A stretch of DNA of 64,000 bases from Nocardia suismassiliense (GCF_900269665.1 NZ_LT985361.1:7736759-7800758); one strand, 5' to 3'. Shown: positions 43,639 to 52,830, counted from the first letter of the stretch. Translations and numbers: made by a program. The notes: generated from the letters alone by a model not told the origin.

Positions 43639-44000
43639 TCGGGGGCAGGCATGTGCCGGATCGTCTCGCCACCCTTGGTGTGGTGCAGGCGCCCGAACTT
43701 GCTGTCGAGCAGGTGCGCCATGCTGTCCGCCGCCCCGCGCACCGCTTCTTCGACCGACCCGGCACGATGTGTGGCCGCCACCGGATGCTGACCGGCGGGC
43801 CGGGCCTCCAGCACACACTGCTTGTCCTCCGGGCCGCCCTTTTCGCCGTTCTGGTCGGTCAGGTGGGCCTCGACCCGCGTCAGCTGATCGCTGAAACGAT
43901 CGAGCACCGAGGCGATCTCGGTCTCCGCCCACCGGTTCAGGTCTTCGCCGCCGTGGATGCCGCTTCCGGTATTGATCTGGATCTGCACAGCTTTCTCCAT
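43635..44000 (-). CDS. HPF/RaiA-family ribosome-associated protein
   Basis: 121 residues. MEKAVQIQINTGSGIHGGEDLNRW is followed by a beta strand RVEAHLTDQNGEKGGPEDKQCVLEARPAG and HRAGSVEEAVRGAADSMAHLLDSK (in outline), the pattern of short HPF/YfiA-like proteins that sit in the ribosomal A/P region under stress. It lacks the long dimerisation tail. Terminates against the membrane-protein gene, sharing CTAG (43635-43638). Confidence 0.8.
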   Translation of the reverse strand: MEKAVQIQINTGSGIHGGEDLNRWAETEIASVLDRFSDQLTRVEAHLTDQNGEKGGPEDKQCVLEARPAGQHPVAATHRAGSVEEAVRGAADSMAHLLDSKFGRLHHTKGGETIRHMPAPD

Positions 44001-44097
44001 TCCGTTAGGTGGCAAACTCCACGAAACCGACACTACCTGCGCGGAAGCTGTGGTCGAGGTCATACGGGCCCGGGTCGAGCCATGCAGTCGGGCTTGG

Positions 44098-44913
44098 TTA
44101 CCTCGCCAAGAATCCCTTGTCGACAGGTATCTGCGCACCGGTGATGACCCCCGACGCGTCGCCCGCCAGCCATACGACGACCTCGGAGATCTCCTCGGGT
44201 TCCACCAGCCCATCGGTCTTCAACAAGTTCGGCTGGAAGCTGTAGACAAAGGTGGGGTGCTGCTCGAACAGCGAGTACATCGACGTGTCATTGCCCAGCG
44301 GGGTGTTGGTCCCGTACGGCAGCACCGTATTCGCGCGGATGCCGTATTCACCGAGCTCGACGGCCAGCGATTTGGTCAGGCCGACGACGCCGAATTTGCT
44401 TGCGGCGTAATGGCCGCAGCCGGGCGGCGCCTTCACCCCCGCGGAGGAACTGACGGTGATGATCGACCCGCCGTTGCCCGCCTCGATCATCGCGGGGACC
44501 GTGGCCTTGATGGTGTTCCAGACGCCGACCAGGTTGACGTCGACGGCCTCCTGGAACTGCTCGGCCGAGATCTCCCAGAGCCGGCCCCAACTGCACACTC
44601 CCGCATTGGCAACCACGATGTCGAGGCGACCGAAAGTGGCGATGAGCTCGGCAACGGCGGCCTGTTGCCCGGCCAGGTCACGCACATCGACCTGACTCGT
44701 CAGCACCTTGCGCCCTTCCGCCTCGACCAGCCGGGCCGTTTCGGCCAGGTCCTCGGGTTCGGCCATCGCATAGCCGCTGAATGTCGCGGTCTGCGCGCAG
44801 ACGTCGAGGGCGACGATGTCGGCGCCGGCTCGGGCCAGCCGGATCGCGTGCGAACGTCCTTGTCCGCGTGCGGCTCCGGTGACCAGGGCGACTTTTCCGG
44901 CGAGTGCGGTCAT
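44098..44913 (-). CDS. Mycofactocin-coupled SDR oxidoreductase
   Basis: 271 residues. TGAARGQGRSHAIRLARAGADIVALDV is the mycofactocin-type SDR nucleotide site with its typical extended loop after it (AMAEPEDLAETARLV). Catalytic Ser in SSSAG and Y-A-A-S-K are intact. Members keep NAD(H) bound and re-oxidise it with mycofactocin; mft genes are not in this window. GAGG before ATG 44913; 25 bp after the monooxygenase stop, so one operon. Confidence 0.9.
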   Translation of the reverse strand: MTALAGKVALVTGAARGQGRSHAIRLARAGADIVALDVCAQTATFSGYAMAEPEDLAETARLVEAEGRKVLTSQVDVRDLAGQQAAVAELIATFGRLDIVVANAGVCSWGRLWEISAEQFQEAVDVNLVGVWNTIKATVPAMIEAGNGGSIITVSSSAGVKAPPGCGHYAASKFGVVGLTKSLAVELGEYGIRANTVLPYGTNTPLGNDTSMYSLFEQHPTFVYSFQPNLLKTDGLVEPEEISEVVVWLAGDASGVITGAQIPVDKGFLAR

Positions 44914-44938
44914 GGGAGTGCCTCGATTCTCGATGGAT

Positions 44939-46468
44939 TCAGTTGTGTGGCGTGAAGGAGTAGTCGTCGAGCGAGGAGAACCGGCTGAACCACAGTGCGC
45001 CACTGATGGTTTGCGGCCGGTAGTACAGCGCCTCGCCTTGCGAGTTGACGAAGTAGGTGCGCAGGCCGGGATTGCAGTCGACGGTGTAGGTGCTGATGAC
45101 CTTGCCGTGTCTGCGCATCTTGCGTACCCAGCGGTCGAACGCCTCGGTACGAACCTGTGCGACGGCGGCGTCACGTCGGCTGGTCTCGATGATGATCCGT
45201 ATCGCGTGCCGCGCGGTGAGGTCTACGAAGGTATGCCAGGCCGCGCCGACGAAGCCTTGCGGCGCTACCAGCGACCAGCGGTTCGGTAGGCCGGGATGAG
45301 CTGAGCCGCCGTAGCTGCGCAGGCCCTTGTCGCGATAGTCATCAGCAAGATCGAAGCCGTTGGGGCCCAGCGTTTTTCCACGCCGATAGGCCTCTGGGTC
45401 GGTGAACAGCTCGTAGCCGGTTGCCAGGACGATCAGGTCGTACGCACGTTCCGTGCCGTCCGTCGTGCGGATGCCGTCGGGGGTGATTCGCTCGATCGGG
45501 TGCACGACCAGTGCCGCCGAATCCGACTCGAGCGCGGTGAAGAAGCTGCTCGACAACACCGGGCGCTTGGCGAGGATGCCGTAGTTCGGCACCAGGGCAC
45601 TGCGATCGGCATCGTTGCTGACTCTGTGCCGCAACATTATTCGATACAGAGCACGCCAGATCCTGTCGTACTGGGGCAGCAAGGTGGCGAGCAGTCTGCG
45701 CGGTAGCAGGGGAAGCACGTGGCAGATCAGTTGCAGCGGGATCTCCATGGCCGCCAGCAAGGTTCCGTTTATGGCTGCGGCGACGCCAGGAATGGCCAGC
45801 ACCCGTTGCGCGCGTGGGGAAAACGCGAGGTCGGGCTTGGGCAGGATCCACGAGGGTGTCCGCTGATAGACATCCACTCGCTCGGCCTCGTCGACGAGCG
45901 CTGCGACGATCTGTACCGAGCTCGACCCGGTGCCGATCACCGCCACTCGCCTACCGCGACAGGAGTATCCGGGGTCCCAGGAGTTGGGGCGCAGGATTGT
46001 CCCGCGGAAGTCGTCGGTGCCTGCGATGGTGTCGGCCGACTTCGCGTTGATGTATCCGCCGACGGCATTGATGACGAAGCGGGCCCGGACCGGCTCGTCC
46101 CCGGCAATGTCCAGCACCCAGACCTGCGCTCGGTCGTCCCAGACTTCGCATTCTACCGTGCAGCTGCCGCGAAAGTACTTGTACAGGTTCAGGTCTGCGG
46201 CAACCTGCTGGTTGTACCGCTGGATCTCAGGCCCCTCCGGGAACAGTCGCGACCAATCGGCCTTTCGTGCGAAGGGGAATTGGTAGAAGAGGGTCGGAAT
46301 GTCGACGGCGAGGCCGGGGTAGACATTGTCGCGCCAGCTGCCGCCGAAATCCCCGGCGCGCTCCACGATGACGAAATCTGTTATGCCGGAACGTAATAGG
46401 TGATACGCGGCGGTGATCCCGCCCGGTCCGGCGCCGATGATCGCGACCTCGAAGTCCTCACTTGCCAT
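44939..46468 (-). CDS. Flavin-containing monooxygenase (Baeyer-Villiger-like) lacking the fingerprint His
   Basis: 509 residues. FAD site IIGAGPGGITAAYHL (residues 10-24) and NADPH site VIGTGSSSVQI are intact, as is the C-terminal VLATGYELF. The Baeyer-Villiger fingerprint FxGxxxHxxxW(P/D) reads FRGTILRPNSWD, with Arg in place of His. It may therefore work as another type of class B monooxygenase. Probably acts on a hydrophobic ketone or aldehyde related to the substrate of the downstream SDR (inference). Overlaps the TetR gene by 11 bp. Confidence 0.88.
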   Translation of the reverse strand: MASEDFEVAIIGAGPGGITAAYHLLRSGITDFVIVERAGDFGGSWRDNVYPGLAVDIPTLFYQFPFARKADWSRLFPEGPEIQRYNQQVAADLNLYKYFRGSCTVECEVWDDRAQVWVLDIAGDEPVRARFVINAVGGYINAKSADTIAGTDDFRGTILRPNSWDPGYSCRGRRVAVIGTGSSSVQIVAALVDEAERVDVYQRTPSWILPKPDLAFSPRAQRVLAIPGVAAAINGTLLAAMEIPLQLICHVLPLLPRRLLATLLPQYDRIWRALYRIMLRHRVSNDADRSALVPNYGILAKRPVLSSSFFTALESDSAALVVHPIERITPDGIRTTDGTERAYDLIVLATGYELFTDPEAYRRGKTLGPNGFDLADDYRDKGLRSYGGSAHPGLPNRWSLVAPQGFVGAAWHTFVDLTARHAIRIIIETSRRDAAVAQVRTEAFDRWVRKMRRHGKVISTYTVDCNPGLRTYFVNSQGEALYYRPQTISGALWFSRFSSLDDYSFTPHN

Positions 46469-47087
46469 CCGCTTTCACTTCCTCGGCGGCGCGGGGTGCG
46501 AGTCCGTTGAGCAGGAAGTCGCTGGTGCGCGCCCGCACATCGTCCGCATCGGTGAAACCGGCCACCACGAATGGCAGGATCTCCAAGCTGAGCAGGACGC
46601 GAACGATCCAGTCGCCGGCGTGCAGCGGCACCAGGTCGCGGTCGACTTCGCCGCGGCGCTGCGCCTCGGCGACCAGGGCCGCCCAGAACGCGGCCCAGCT
46701 GTGGCACAGGTTGTCGCCGTAGTGTTCCAGCAGCGTGGCGATGATGCTCTCGGTGCGCAGCGCCGGTGAGAAGGCCTGCGGTGTGCGCACGTGGTCGTAG
46801 ATCATCGCCGCCGCCGCACCGATCTGCTCGCGCAGCGTCGGCAGCGGACGCACCCCCGCCGCCAGTCCCTCGATGAAGGCATCGCACAGGTAGGCCAGCC
46901 CCGCGTTGATCGCGGTTTCCTTGTCGCCGAACCCGTTGTACACCGTCCCCCGGGACACTCCCGCGATCTTGGCGACCTCGGTCAGCCGAAATCCGTTGAC
47001 CCCGAAGCGCCGAACACATTCCGCCGCGCCGAGCACCAGCTCGATGGACGCTTCACCCCGTGGCGCTTCCTGCGCCGTGCTGCTCAT
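46458..47087 (-). CDS. TetR family repressor of the FMO-SDR operon
   Basis: 209 residues. HTH at about 15-60: VNGFRLTEVAKIAGVSRGTVYNGFGDKE in outline, a canonical TetR recognition helix. First gene of the operon TetR-FMO-SDR, so autoregulated with its targets. ATG 47087 lies exactly 7 nt after CAATAT, with TTGACG 17 bp further up; ATG 47096 would fall inside the promoter. The inverted repeat TTGAACA/TGTTCAA covers this site. Confidence 0.9.
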   Translation of the reverse strand: MSSTAQEAPRGEASIELVLGAAECVRRFGVNGFRLTEVAKIAGVSRGTVYNGFGDKETAINAGLAYLCDAFIEGLAAGVRPLPTLREQIGAAAAMIYDHVRTPQAFSPALRTESIIATLLEHYGDNLCHSWAAFWAALVAEAQRRGEVDRDLVPLHAGDWIVRVLLSLEILPFVVAGFTDADDVRARTSDFLLNGLAPRAAEEVKADGK

Positions 47088-47088
47088 G

Positions 47089-47119
47089 TTGAACATATTG
47101 CGTCAAAGTGTTCAAGGCG
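47089..47119 (-). promoter_or_regulatory. TetR promoter/operator
   Basis: On the minus strand TTGACG (47125-47120 direction) stands 17 bp from CAATAT (47102-47097). The inverted repeat TTGAACA (47089-47095) and TGTTCAA (47109-47115), separated by 13 bp, overlaps the -10 and spacer, and TTGACGC is also directly repeated. Arrangement fits autorepression. Confidence 0.65.
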
Positions 47120-47270
47120 TCAATGGTCAGTCCTCGAAATCCACTGCCGCAACAGAAGTTCGCAAGCCGCCGCACACACTTTGACATCCGCACGCGTGTC
47201 AGCACGGCAAGTCGGTGTGCGGGAAATCAGAAGATGTGCGGCTACCGCCAGGCTTCGGCGCACCCTGCGC

Positions 47271-47609
47271 TCAATCCCACAGAGCCGCAACAACAGTCTG
47301 GTAGTCGCCGGGTTCCAGCGTCGGTCGCCCGGTCGCCAGCAGCCACCGCTCGACCGCGCGATCACCGTCGGTGCGATACGAGCATTGGTCGCCGCGCGCG
47401 ATCTCCATCACCCCACGATGCACCCGCAGGGTCTCCTCGTCCGATAGCTGAGCGACGAAACCCCGGTATTCACTGTGGTTTTCGATCTCGCCGACCGCTG
47501 CACGTGGCGCCGCGGCGATCAATCCGTGCAGCTGCGCCTCGTCTCCAGGCGTAAGTTTCCACCGCGGATTCGGCTTGCCGGAATTGATGTCGAGTTCGAC
47601 TTTGATCAT
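47271..47609 (-). CDS. Conserved hypothetical protein
   Basis: 112 residues starting MIKVELDINSGKPNPRWKL, a short beta motif seen in many uncharacterised bacterial proteins ('SGxPNPxW'). The rest is alpha/beta with no signal peptide or Cys. Function unknown. ATG 47609 is supported by the motif beginning there. Confidence 0.65.
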   Translation of the reverse strand: MIKVELDINSGKPNPRWKLTPGDEAQLHGLIAAAPRAAVGEIENHSEYRGFVAQLSDEETLRVHRGVMEIARGDQCSYRTDGDRAVERWLLATGRPTLEPGDYQTVVAALWD

Positions 47610-47795
47610 GTCCGTACCCCCGGCGACAGCGGGCCACGAGCGGGATCGGCGCTGGCCGTCCCGAACGGAGTTTCCCACATCACTGCCCTCCTCACGGGCG
47701 CCCGACGAGGAGATGGTAGCCCCGCAACGCCGCGCCCACCACTCGGTCGGCAGCGCAATTCGACTGCGCTGGAACGCAGTGCCGGTTTGTCCGTT

Positions 47796-48203
47796 TCAGC
47801 CGTTGCCGACGACGCAGCCGTTCCCCACGTGCATACCGTTCCCGACGCGGATATCCACCCCCGCGACGATCCGATCATCCGGCGCCTGGACAGCACTGAT
47901 CGTGTGCAGCCCCGGCGTCGCCGGCACCCAATCCACCAACGCCGTCCCCCCGGACGGCCGCGTCACCGCGAACGGAATCCCGTTGTCGTAGAACACAACC
48001 GGCTGCACCACGTCGGTCACCGTAGCCCGCGCCTGATACCGGCACCCCGTCCCATAATTGGTCGACGACCCGAAACTGATCCCCGGCGCCATCCCCACCT
48101 GCGTCACCATCGCCCCCACCCCCGGCGCCACACCCACCGCAGCCACCGCCGCGACCCCCATAACTCCCGCAACAACCCCCACCCGCATCCGCACAACCTT
48201 CAT
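47796..48203 (-). CDS. Small secreted protein, unknown function
   Basis: 135 residues. Basic MKVVRMR start and a hydrophobic Val/Ala/Gly-rich segment (VGVVAGVMGVAAVAAVGVAPG) form a signal peptide; the mature part is a single Ig-like beta domain with two cysteines (GTGCRYQ and NGCVVG). TAGGAC lies 7 nt before ATG 48203: leaderless. Same direction as the following phosphotransferase but with its own promoter. Confidence 0.68.
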   Translation of the reverse strand: MKVVRMRVGVVAGVMGVAAVAAVGVAPGVGAMVTQVGMAPGISFGSSTNYGTGCRYQARATVTDVVQPVVFYDNGIPFAVTRPSGGTALVDWVPATPGLHTISAVQAPDDRIVAGVDIRVGNGMHVGNGCVVGNG

Positions 48204-48304
48204 GAATTCGGTCCTAGTCCTGGGCACCGGAGCACCGCACCCCGGCGAGTACGTAGCATCCTCACCCCCCAAGCCCCGCCACGTGACACAAACCGTCGAA
48301 TGTT

Positions 48305-49240
48305 TCAGACCATCCGCCGAATATCCTCCGCAATCCCGGCCAACAGCGCCCCCTCCCCGATAGCGGCAAACCAATCCCACAGTTCCAGGGCGTGATAGAG
48401 CCGGTACAGCGCCGACCTCGCCGCCCAATCCGCAGGCAGCGGTCCATAACCGTCCACCAGTGCGGTCCGCTTCACCGGGTCACCTTGCACGGCGTAGTAG
48501 TCGGTCTTGGCGAGGTCCAGCAGCGGATCCGCGGCCACGGCATTCTCCACATCGATGAACCCACTGACCTTCCAGCCGTCGACCCGATGCTCGACAAGGA
48601 CGTTTCCTTCATGGAAGTCGTTGTGGCACAACACCGGTGCCTCACAGCGCCGAAACAGGTCCGTCCGTTTCGCCACATAGTTCCGAATCCCGGTGTGCAG
48701 TTCCAGGTCACCGCCGAGCTCCTCGAACTCGGCGAGCTTCTTCGCGAACTGACGCGTCATATAGGCCGTGTTGTCCGGCTCGGGATCCAAGATTCGAGTC
48801 GTCAGATAACCGTAGGAGCTCTGCCCGATCCGGTGGATCGCCGCCAGCGTCGCGCCGAGCTGTCGGTATACCCGAGCCACCTGCGCGGTATCGAGATCGG
48901 CGCTGACGTGCGAAAGCGGCACGCCGGGCAGCATGGTCATGGCGGTGCACGCGTAACCGAATAAGGCGGTGTCGGGCTCGACCCGCAGGATCACCGGCAC
49001 CGGGCCGACCTCGTATGCACTCAGCAGCCGGTACACGGAGACCTCCTTGGCCTGCTTCCAGCGCCACTGATCGGCATAAACCTTCACGATCACCGCATCC
49101 GCAGGCTGCGAGCAGCGCACCTCGTAGACCGAACTCAATTGCCCGCCCGTCCGAGGACAGACTTCGGTCACCACCACATCCGGCCACACCTGGCGCAGAA
49201 TTTCGGTGGCGCGTTCCTCGCTCAGAAACTGAAGGGTCAC
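48305..49240 (-). CDS. Aminoglycoside-phosphotransferase-fold (APH) kinase
   Basis: 311 residues of the protein-kinase-like APH family: VIVKVY supplies the ATP-binding Lys, CHNDFHEGNVLV is the catalytic loop with Asp, and GFIDVENA carries the metal-binding Asp. Substrate may be an antibiotic, sugar or metabolite; resistance cannot be claimed. GTG 49240 follows TACGGT by 6 nt: leaderless. Confidence 0.88.
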   Translation of the reverse strand: MTLQFLSEERATEILRQVWPDVVVTEVCPRTGGQLSSVYEVRCSQPADAVIVKVYADQWRWKQAKEVSVYRLLSAYEVGPVPVILRVEPDTALFGYACTAMTMLPGVPLSHVSADLDTAQVARVYRQLGATLAAIHRIGQSSYGYLTTRILDPEPDNTAYMTRQFAKKLAEFEELGGDLELHTGIRNYVAKRTDLFRRCEAPVLCHNDFHEGNVLVEHRVDGWKVSGFIDVENAVAADPLLDLAKTDYYAVQGDPVKRTALVDGYGPLPADWAARSALYRLYHALELWDWFAAIGEGALLAGIAEDIRRMV

Positions 49241-49425
49241 ATCCTGACCGTAGGTACGGCGGCAGCCTGGATCGACTGAATTTCCGGTGCCGTTTCCGGG
49301 CAGATCGGGGGCGACCTACCCGCGTTCCAGAGTCGCCGGCACGGGCCTAACCGCAGGTATACGCTCGAGTGACAACCCTGCGGGGCGTAGTGCTCCCGCC
49401 AACGACGAGCGCACCAGGGACCACG

Positions 49426-49704
49426 ATGACCGAGTCCGGACCGTCCGAAACCGCCGCGCCGATCACCATCTACTGGCGCCGCTGGTGTCCGTACTGCCAG
49501 CGGCTCGGTGTTCGGCTTCGGCTGGCGGGCATTCCGTTCCGCAAAGTGGACATCACTCGCGATCCGGCCGCTGCGGCCGAGGTGCGGGCGATCACCGGCG
49601 GGGACGAGATCACGCCTACCGTGCTGGCGAACGGGCACCAACTGGTGAATCCGAGTGTCGATGAGATCCGCGCAGCCCTCGCCGCGCCTCCCTCAGTTTC
49701 ATAA
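49426..49704 (+). CDS. Glutaredoxin / mycoredoxin-like protein
   Basis: 92 residues, thioredoxin fold with W-C-P-Y-C active site, GDEITPTVLANG cis-Pro loop and no extra domains: the mycoredoxin-1 type that reduces mycothiol mixed disulfides. AGGGA stands 6 nt before ATG 49426. GTG 49369, 5 nt behind TATACG (49358-49363), is a longer in-frame alternative. Confidence 0.87.
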   Translation: MTESGPSETAAPITIYWRRWCPYCQRLGVRLRLAGIPFRKVDITRDPAAAAEVRAITGGDEITPTVLANGHQLVNPSVDEIRAALAAPPSVS

Positions 49705-49939
49705 CGACGAAGAGTAATCCACAAACAGCTGTCAGTAAGCAATCAATTCGAACGACAGTATGTATTCGTTGCCAGGACAGTTCTGGATGGGTGCAATTTC
49801 AGGTAGTTTCGGAGTCCGGCACATATTACTCGCAAATATCGACTGACCTGGCCTTTTGTCGCCCCCGACTCAATGCGCTAACCTTTCCGCGATCCATCCC
49901 ATTCCGATGGTCAGGCATGTGGCCGCCGCACATTGCCCG

Positions 49940-49976
49940 CCCCGAATGCAGCCGCGACTCCGGCTTGCATTCGGGG
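49940..49976. other. Stable hairpin, possible small RNA element
   Basis: Arms 49940-49954 (CCCCGAATGCAGCCG) and 49961-49976 pair over 15 bp with a single bulged T, loop CGACTC. No T-run follows, and the nearest gene end is 235 bp away, so it is not an ordinary terminator. Confidence 0.45.
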
Positions 49977-50076
49977 ATCCGGAAATGCGATGGACGCTGT
50001 TCCACATTTCTCATAAGCGCGCCAAGAGCCTGCTTTACACGTTTCAGATGGCAGTTCTGCCAGCAGTCCTGACGTA

Positions 50077-50102
50077 CCGGTAGCTCATGGCTCGGCTACC
50101 GG
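50077..50102. promoter_or_regulatory. Hairpin before the ribosome site of a secreted-protein gene
   Basis: CCGGTAGC (50077-50084) pairs with GCTACCGG (50095-50102), loop of 10 nt; 18 bp upstream of GGGAGG. May affect translation or be a regulator palindrome. Confidence 0.35.
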
Positions 50103-50136
50103 CGTCGCCGAAACAGCAATGGGAGGTACCGATTCT

Positions 50137-50604
50137 ATGCGCACATCAAAGGTCCTGGTAGGCAGCGTCGTGGCGATCGCTGCGGCACTGCAGATCGGCA
50201 TTGCCGCGACGGCTTCGGCCGATGCCAAAGAGTGGGTTCGCGTCGACGGCGTCACCGCTGCCGAGGATGGAATGACCTTGGATGTAGAGGTCACCTACAA
50301 CTGCACCAGCAAAGAGCACAAGAAGCTCACGGTCACTGTCGAAGAACAAGCCAAGGAAGCAAAAGAAGGCGAAGAAGCCGCCGAGCCGCCATCGGGCTCC
50401 GCTCAGGTGAAGGTCACTGAGACTGTCGATGGCGAAGACAAATCCAAGTGTGACGGTACGGACCAGAAGGTGACCGTCACGGTCAAGGATTCCGCCGGGG
50501 AGGCTTGGTCAAAGCCCGGAATGGGCACGGTAAGCGCGGGGTTCGTTGACGCGGCTACCTTCAAATCGGACTACCACCTGAAGTGGGTTGGGTTGCCGGA
50601 TTAG
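50137..50604 (+). CDS. Secreted acidic protein, unknown function
   Basis: 155 residues. Sec signal peptide (MRTSKVLVGSVVAIAAALQIG, cleavage likely after ATASA). The mature part is a beta-rich domain with two cysteines (YNCTS and SKCDG) interrupted by a Glu/Lys/Ala-rich loop (EEQAKEAKEGEEAAEPPSG). GGGAGG precedes ATG. Similar small exported proteins are common in Nocardia; role unknown. Confidence 0.75.
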   Translation: MRTSKVLVGSVVAIAAALQIGIAATASADAKEWVRVDGVTAAEDGMTLDVEVTYNCTSKEHKKLTVTVEEQAKEAKEGEEAAEPPSGSAQVKVTETVDGEDKSKCDGTDQKVTVTVKDSAGEAWSKPGMGTVSAGFVDAATFKSDYHLKWVGLPD

Positions 50605-50652
50605 CTCTCGGCGAGCCAGACCGGCCCTGCAGTCCGGTTCAGATCCTGAACC

Positions 50653-51801
50653 TCACATGAACGACGACTCTTTGGTCAACCCCAAAGACTCGTCACCACC
50701 AGTGATGATCGGCTGACAGTTACCGACCCCGCTCGCACCGGTGGAATCAATCACCCGGACCACGGTGTCGCGGATCTGGTGTAGACGGCGAGCGGATTCG
50801 TAGGTGGAGCAGTCCTCGATCCGCTCGCCGTCCACGTGCAGACCCGGCCCGAGCCACGAACCGTGGTGGCGTCCGTCGAACCCGAAGTAGAGTCCGGCAC
50901 CGAGATGGAACCCGGTGTCCGACATGGCTTCCAGGGTCAGCACCCGCTCGGTGCCGTCCTCCGTGATGGCACGGATCAACCCACCACGCAGTCGCCGGTT
51001 GTCCGGGTCGAAGGACAACTCGGGCACCAGATCCTTCCACTTCTCGAACCGTCCGTCCGCGTGCTCCACCCCACCCATCACCGTCTTGCTGAAAAACCCG
51101 TCCATCTGCACGATTTGATAGTGCAGGTGCAGCCCGTACCGTGACCCGTCCGCACGAGTCAGCAAAATCGGCGCCCAGATCATCCGGAACGAAACCTCTG
51201 GCGGCAGATCCATCGACTCCACATCGCCGGGCGGCACCCCGACGTCATACCGCACACCCCACGAGTGATCCCTGGTCGACACCCAATCGTCGAACGTGGT
51301 CCGCTCCCCGTCGATACTGACCCACCCTGAGGCAGTACCGATCTGGTGATAACGCACCAGATCCGACATCACCCGATACCCACGCCGCAGGTGTGTGCGA
51401 TCCTCGAGCTGCGCGGGCAACGCAGCCTCGAACAGCCAATCGAAAGCCACAGGCTGGCAATCGTTTTCCGCTAGCCGGAACCGAATCTTGCGCAGCGGCT
51501 CCACGATCTCGTATTCGATCGGGCCCACGGACAGCGCCTCCGGCGTCGGCGCGAGGGTCCGGCTCCCCCGCACCGTGACCTGCTCGACGCCCCGCGAGAT
51601 CCCCGCGTACCCGTCGAGCACATTGCGATTCTTGTACTGCCCCAAGCCGAAACCCAACTGCACCGACCCGTCCGGCGCACACGCCATCGCGCACACCTTC
51701 TCGGTCCACGCCAGGTCACTGGTGCCGACCGTGGCCACGGTATCGATGATCTGATGGTTGAAACCTTCGTCGGCAGCGCCGAGCGGTCCGATCGGATTCA
51801 C
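50653..51801 (-). CDS. Conserved hypothetical protein (DUF7064/7065-like)
   Basis: 382 residues, no signal peptide or membrane segment. Mixed beta-strand protein with IEYEIVEPLRKIRFRL, FEAALPAQLEDRTHLRRGYR and STRDHSWGVRYDVG, the pattern of actinobacterial proteins near steroid and fatty-acid genes often misnamed hydroxyneurosporene synthase. Possibly lipocalin/AttH-like. Start GTG 51801 uncertain. Function unknown. Confidence 0.65.
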   Translation of the reverse strand: MNPIGPLGAADEGFNHQIIDTVATVGTSDLAWTEKVCAMACAPDGSVQLGFGLGQYKNRNVLDGYAGISRGVEQVTVRGSRTLAPTPEALSVGPIEYEIVEPLRKIRFRLAENDCQPVAFDWLFEAALPAQLEDRTHLRRGYRVMSDLVRYHQIGTASGWVSIDGERTTFDDWVSTRDHSWGVRYDVGVPPGDVESMDLPPEVSFRMIWAPILLTRADGSRYGLHLHYQIVQMDGFFSKTVMGGVEHADGRFEKWKDLVPELSFDPDNRRLRGGLIRAITEDGTERVLTLEAMSDTGFHLGAGLYFGFDGRHHGSWLGPGLHVDGERIEDCSTYESARRLHQIRDTVVRVIDSTGASGVGNCQPIITGGDESLGLTKESSFM

Positions 51802-51915
51802 ACCGCCCGTCGTAACACGGTGCGCGCGCCCAGGTCGAGCACCGATCCCGCCCACCGGAAACCGCCGCCCACAGGCGGGCGCCCATGGGACTGCCAGGTG
51901 CAGAACTGCTGCCCC

Positions 51916-52830
51916 TCAACGCTTCTCAGCGGTACGCGTCGCACCCGCGGAAGCAGCCACCACGCAGATAACTCCCACCCACTGCGGAATATTCATGAAC
52001 TGACCGAGCACGACCAACCCGGCCAGCGCCGCGACCGCCGGCTCCACACTCATCAGCACCCCGAACACCCGAGGCGGAATCCGCCGCAACGCCTCCAGCT
52101 CCACCGAGTACGGCAGCACCGACGACAGCATCGCCACCGCGAATCCCATTGCGAGAACTGCGGGTTCGAGCAACGCACTGCCCGCGTCGACCACCCCGAG
52201 CGGCGCCATCAGCACCCCGCCGAACGCCATCGCGATCGCCAGCCCACCTCCACCACTGGTCTGCTCGCCGAGCGCCGCACTCAACAGAATGTAGGACGCC
52301 CACAACACTCCTGCCCCGAACGCCAACAGCACCCCGACTCCGTCGACCGCCCCATCGACCTGGGTCAACAGCACCACGCCACCCCCGGCCAGCAGCACCC
52401 ACAGCGGATCCGTCCAGCGCCGCGAGCCACCCAACGCCACGGCCAACGGCCCGAGAAACTCGATCGTCACCGCCATCCCGAGCGGTATCCGATCGATCGC
52501 CGCATAGAACAGCAGATTCATCACCCCCAGCACCGCGCCACACGCCAGCACCACCGGCACCGCCTGCCGCCCGACCCGCAGCGCGGACCGCCACACCACC
52601 AGCAAAACCACCCCGCCGAACACCAGCCGCATACTGACGGCACCCGCAGCCCCCGTCGCGGACAACAACTGCTTGGCCAGCGCAGCCCCCACCTGCACAC
52701 TGACGATCCCCGTCAACACCAACGCGGTAGGCGGCACCCCACTGAGCCCCCGCTCGACCACTCCCCGAGCCCCACCCCCCATCCCCACCCGCTCGACGTC
52801 GATCGCCACCCCGACATCCCCTCCCTCCAC
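51916..52830 (-). CDS. EamA/DMT-family exporter (RhtA-like)
   Basis: 304 residues with ten membrane helices in two EamA repeats (LVLTGIVSVQVGAALAK at the start of the first, LLAFGAGVLWASYILLSAALG at the start of the second). RhtA-type members export threonine, homoserine or other small metabolites. Start uncertain: GTG 52830 is upstream-most and the first ~30 residues are Gly-rich and may not be translated. Confidence 0.82.
   Translation of the reverse strand: MEGGDVGVAIDVERVGMGGGARGVVERGLSGVPPTALVLTGIVSVQVGAALAKQLLSATGAAGAVSMRLVFGGVVLLVVWRSALRVGRQAVPVVLACGAVLGVMNLLFYAAIDRIPLGMAVTIEFLGPLAVALGGSRRWTDPLWVLLAGGGVVLLTQVDGAVDGVGVLLAFGAGVLWASYILLSAALGEQTSGGGGLAIAMAFGGVLMAPLGVVDAGSALLEPAVLAMGFAVAMLSSVLPYSVELEALRRIPPRVFGVLMSVEPAVAALAGLVVLGQFMNIPQWVGVICVVAASAGATRTAEKR

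Larger units (their letters stand above)
49705..50136. other. AT-richer intergenic region with two hairpins
   Basis: 432 bases, visibly lower in GC than its surroundings and without a credible gene. It holds two stem-loops (49940-49976 and 50077-50102). Could carry a small RNA or long leader for the secreted protein gene that follows. Confidence 0.5.

Noticed and set aside
48305..49240. Antibiotic resistance gene
   Set aside because: APH fold is clear, but nothing identifies an aminoglycoside substrate.
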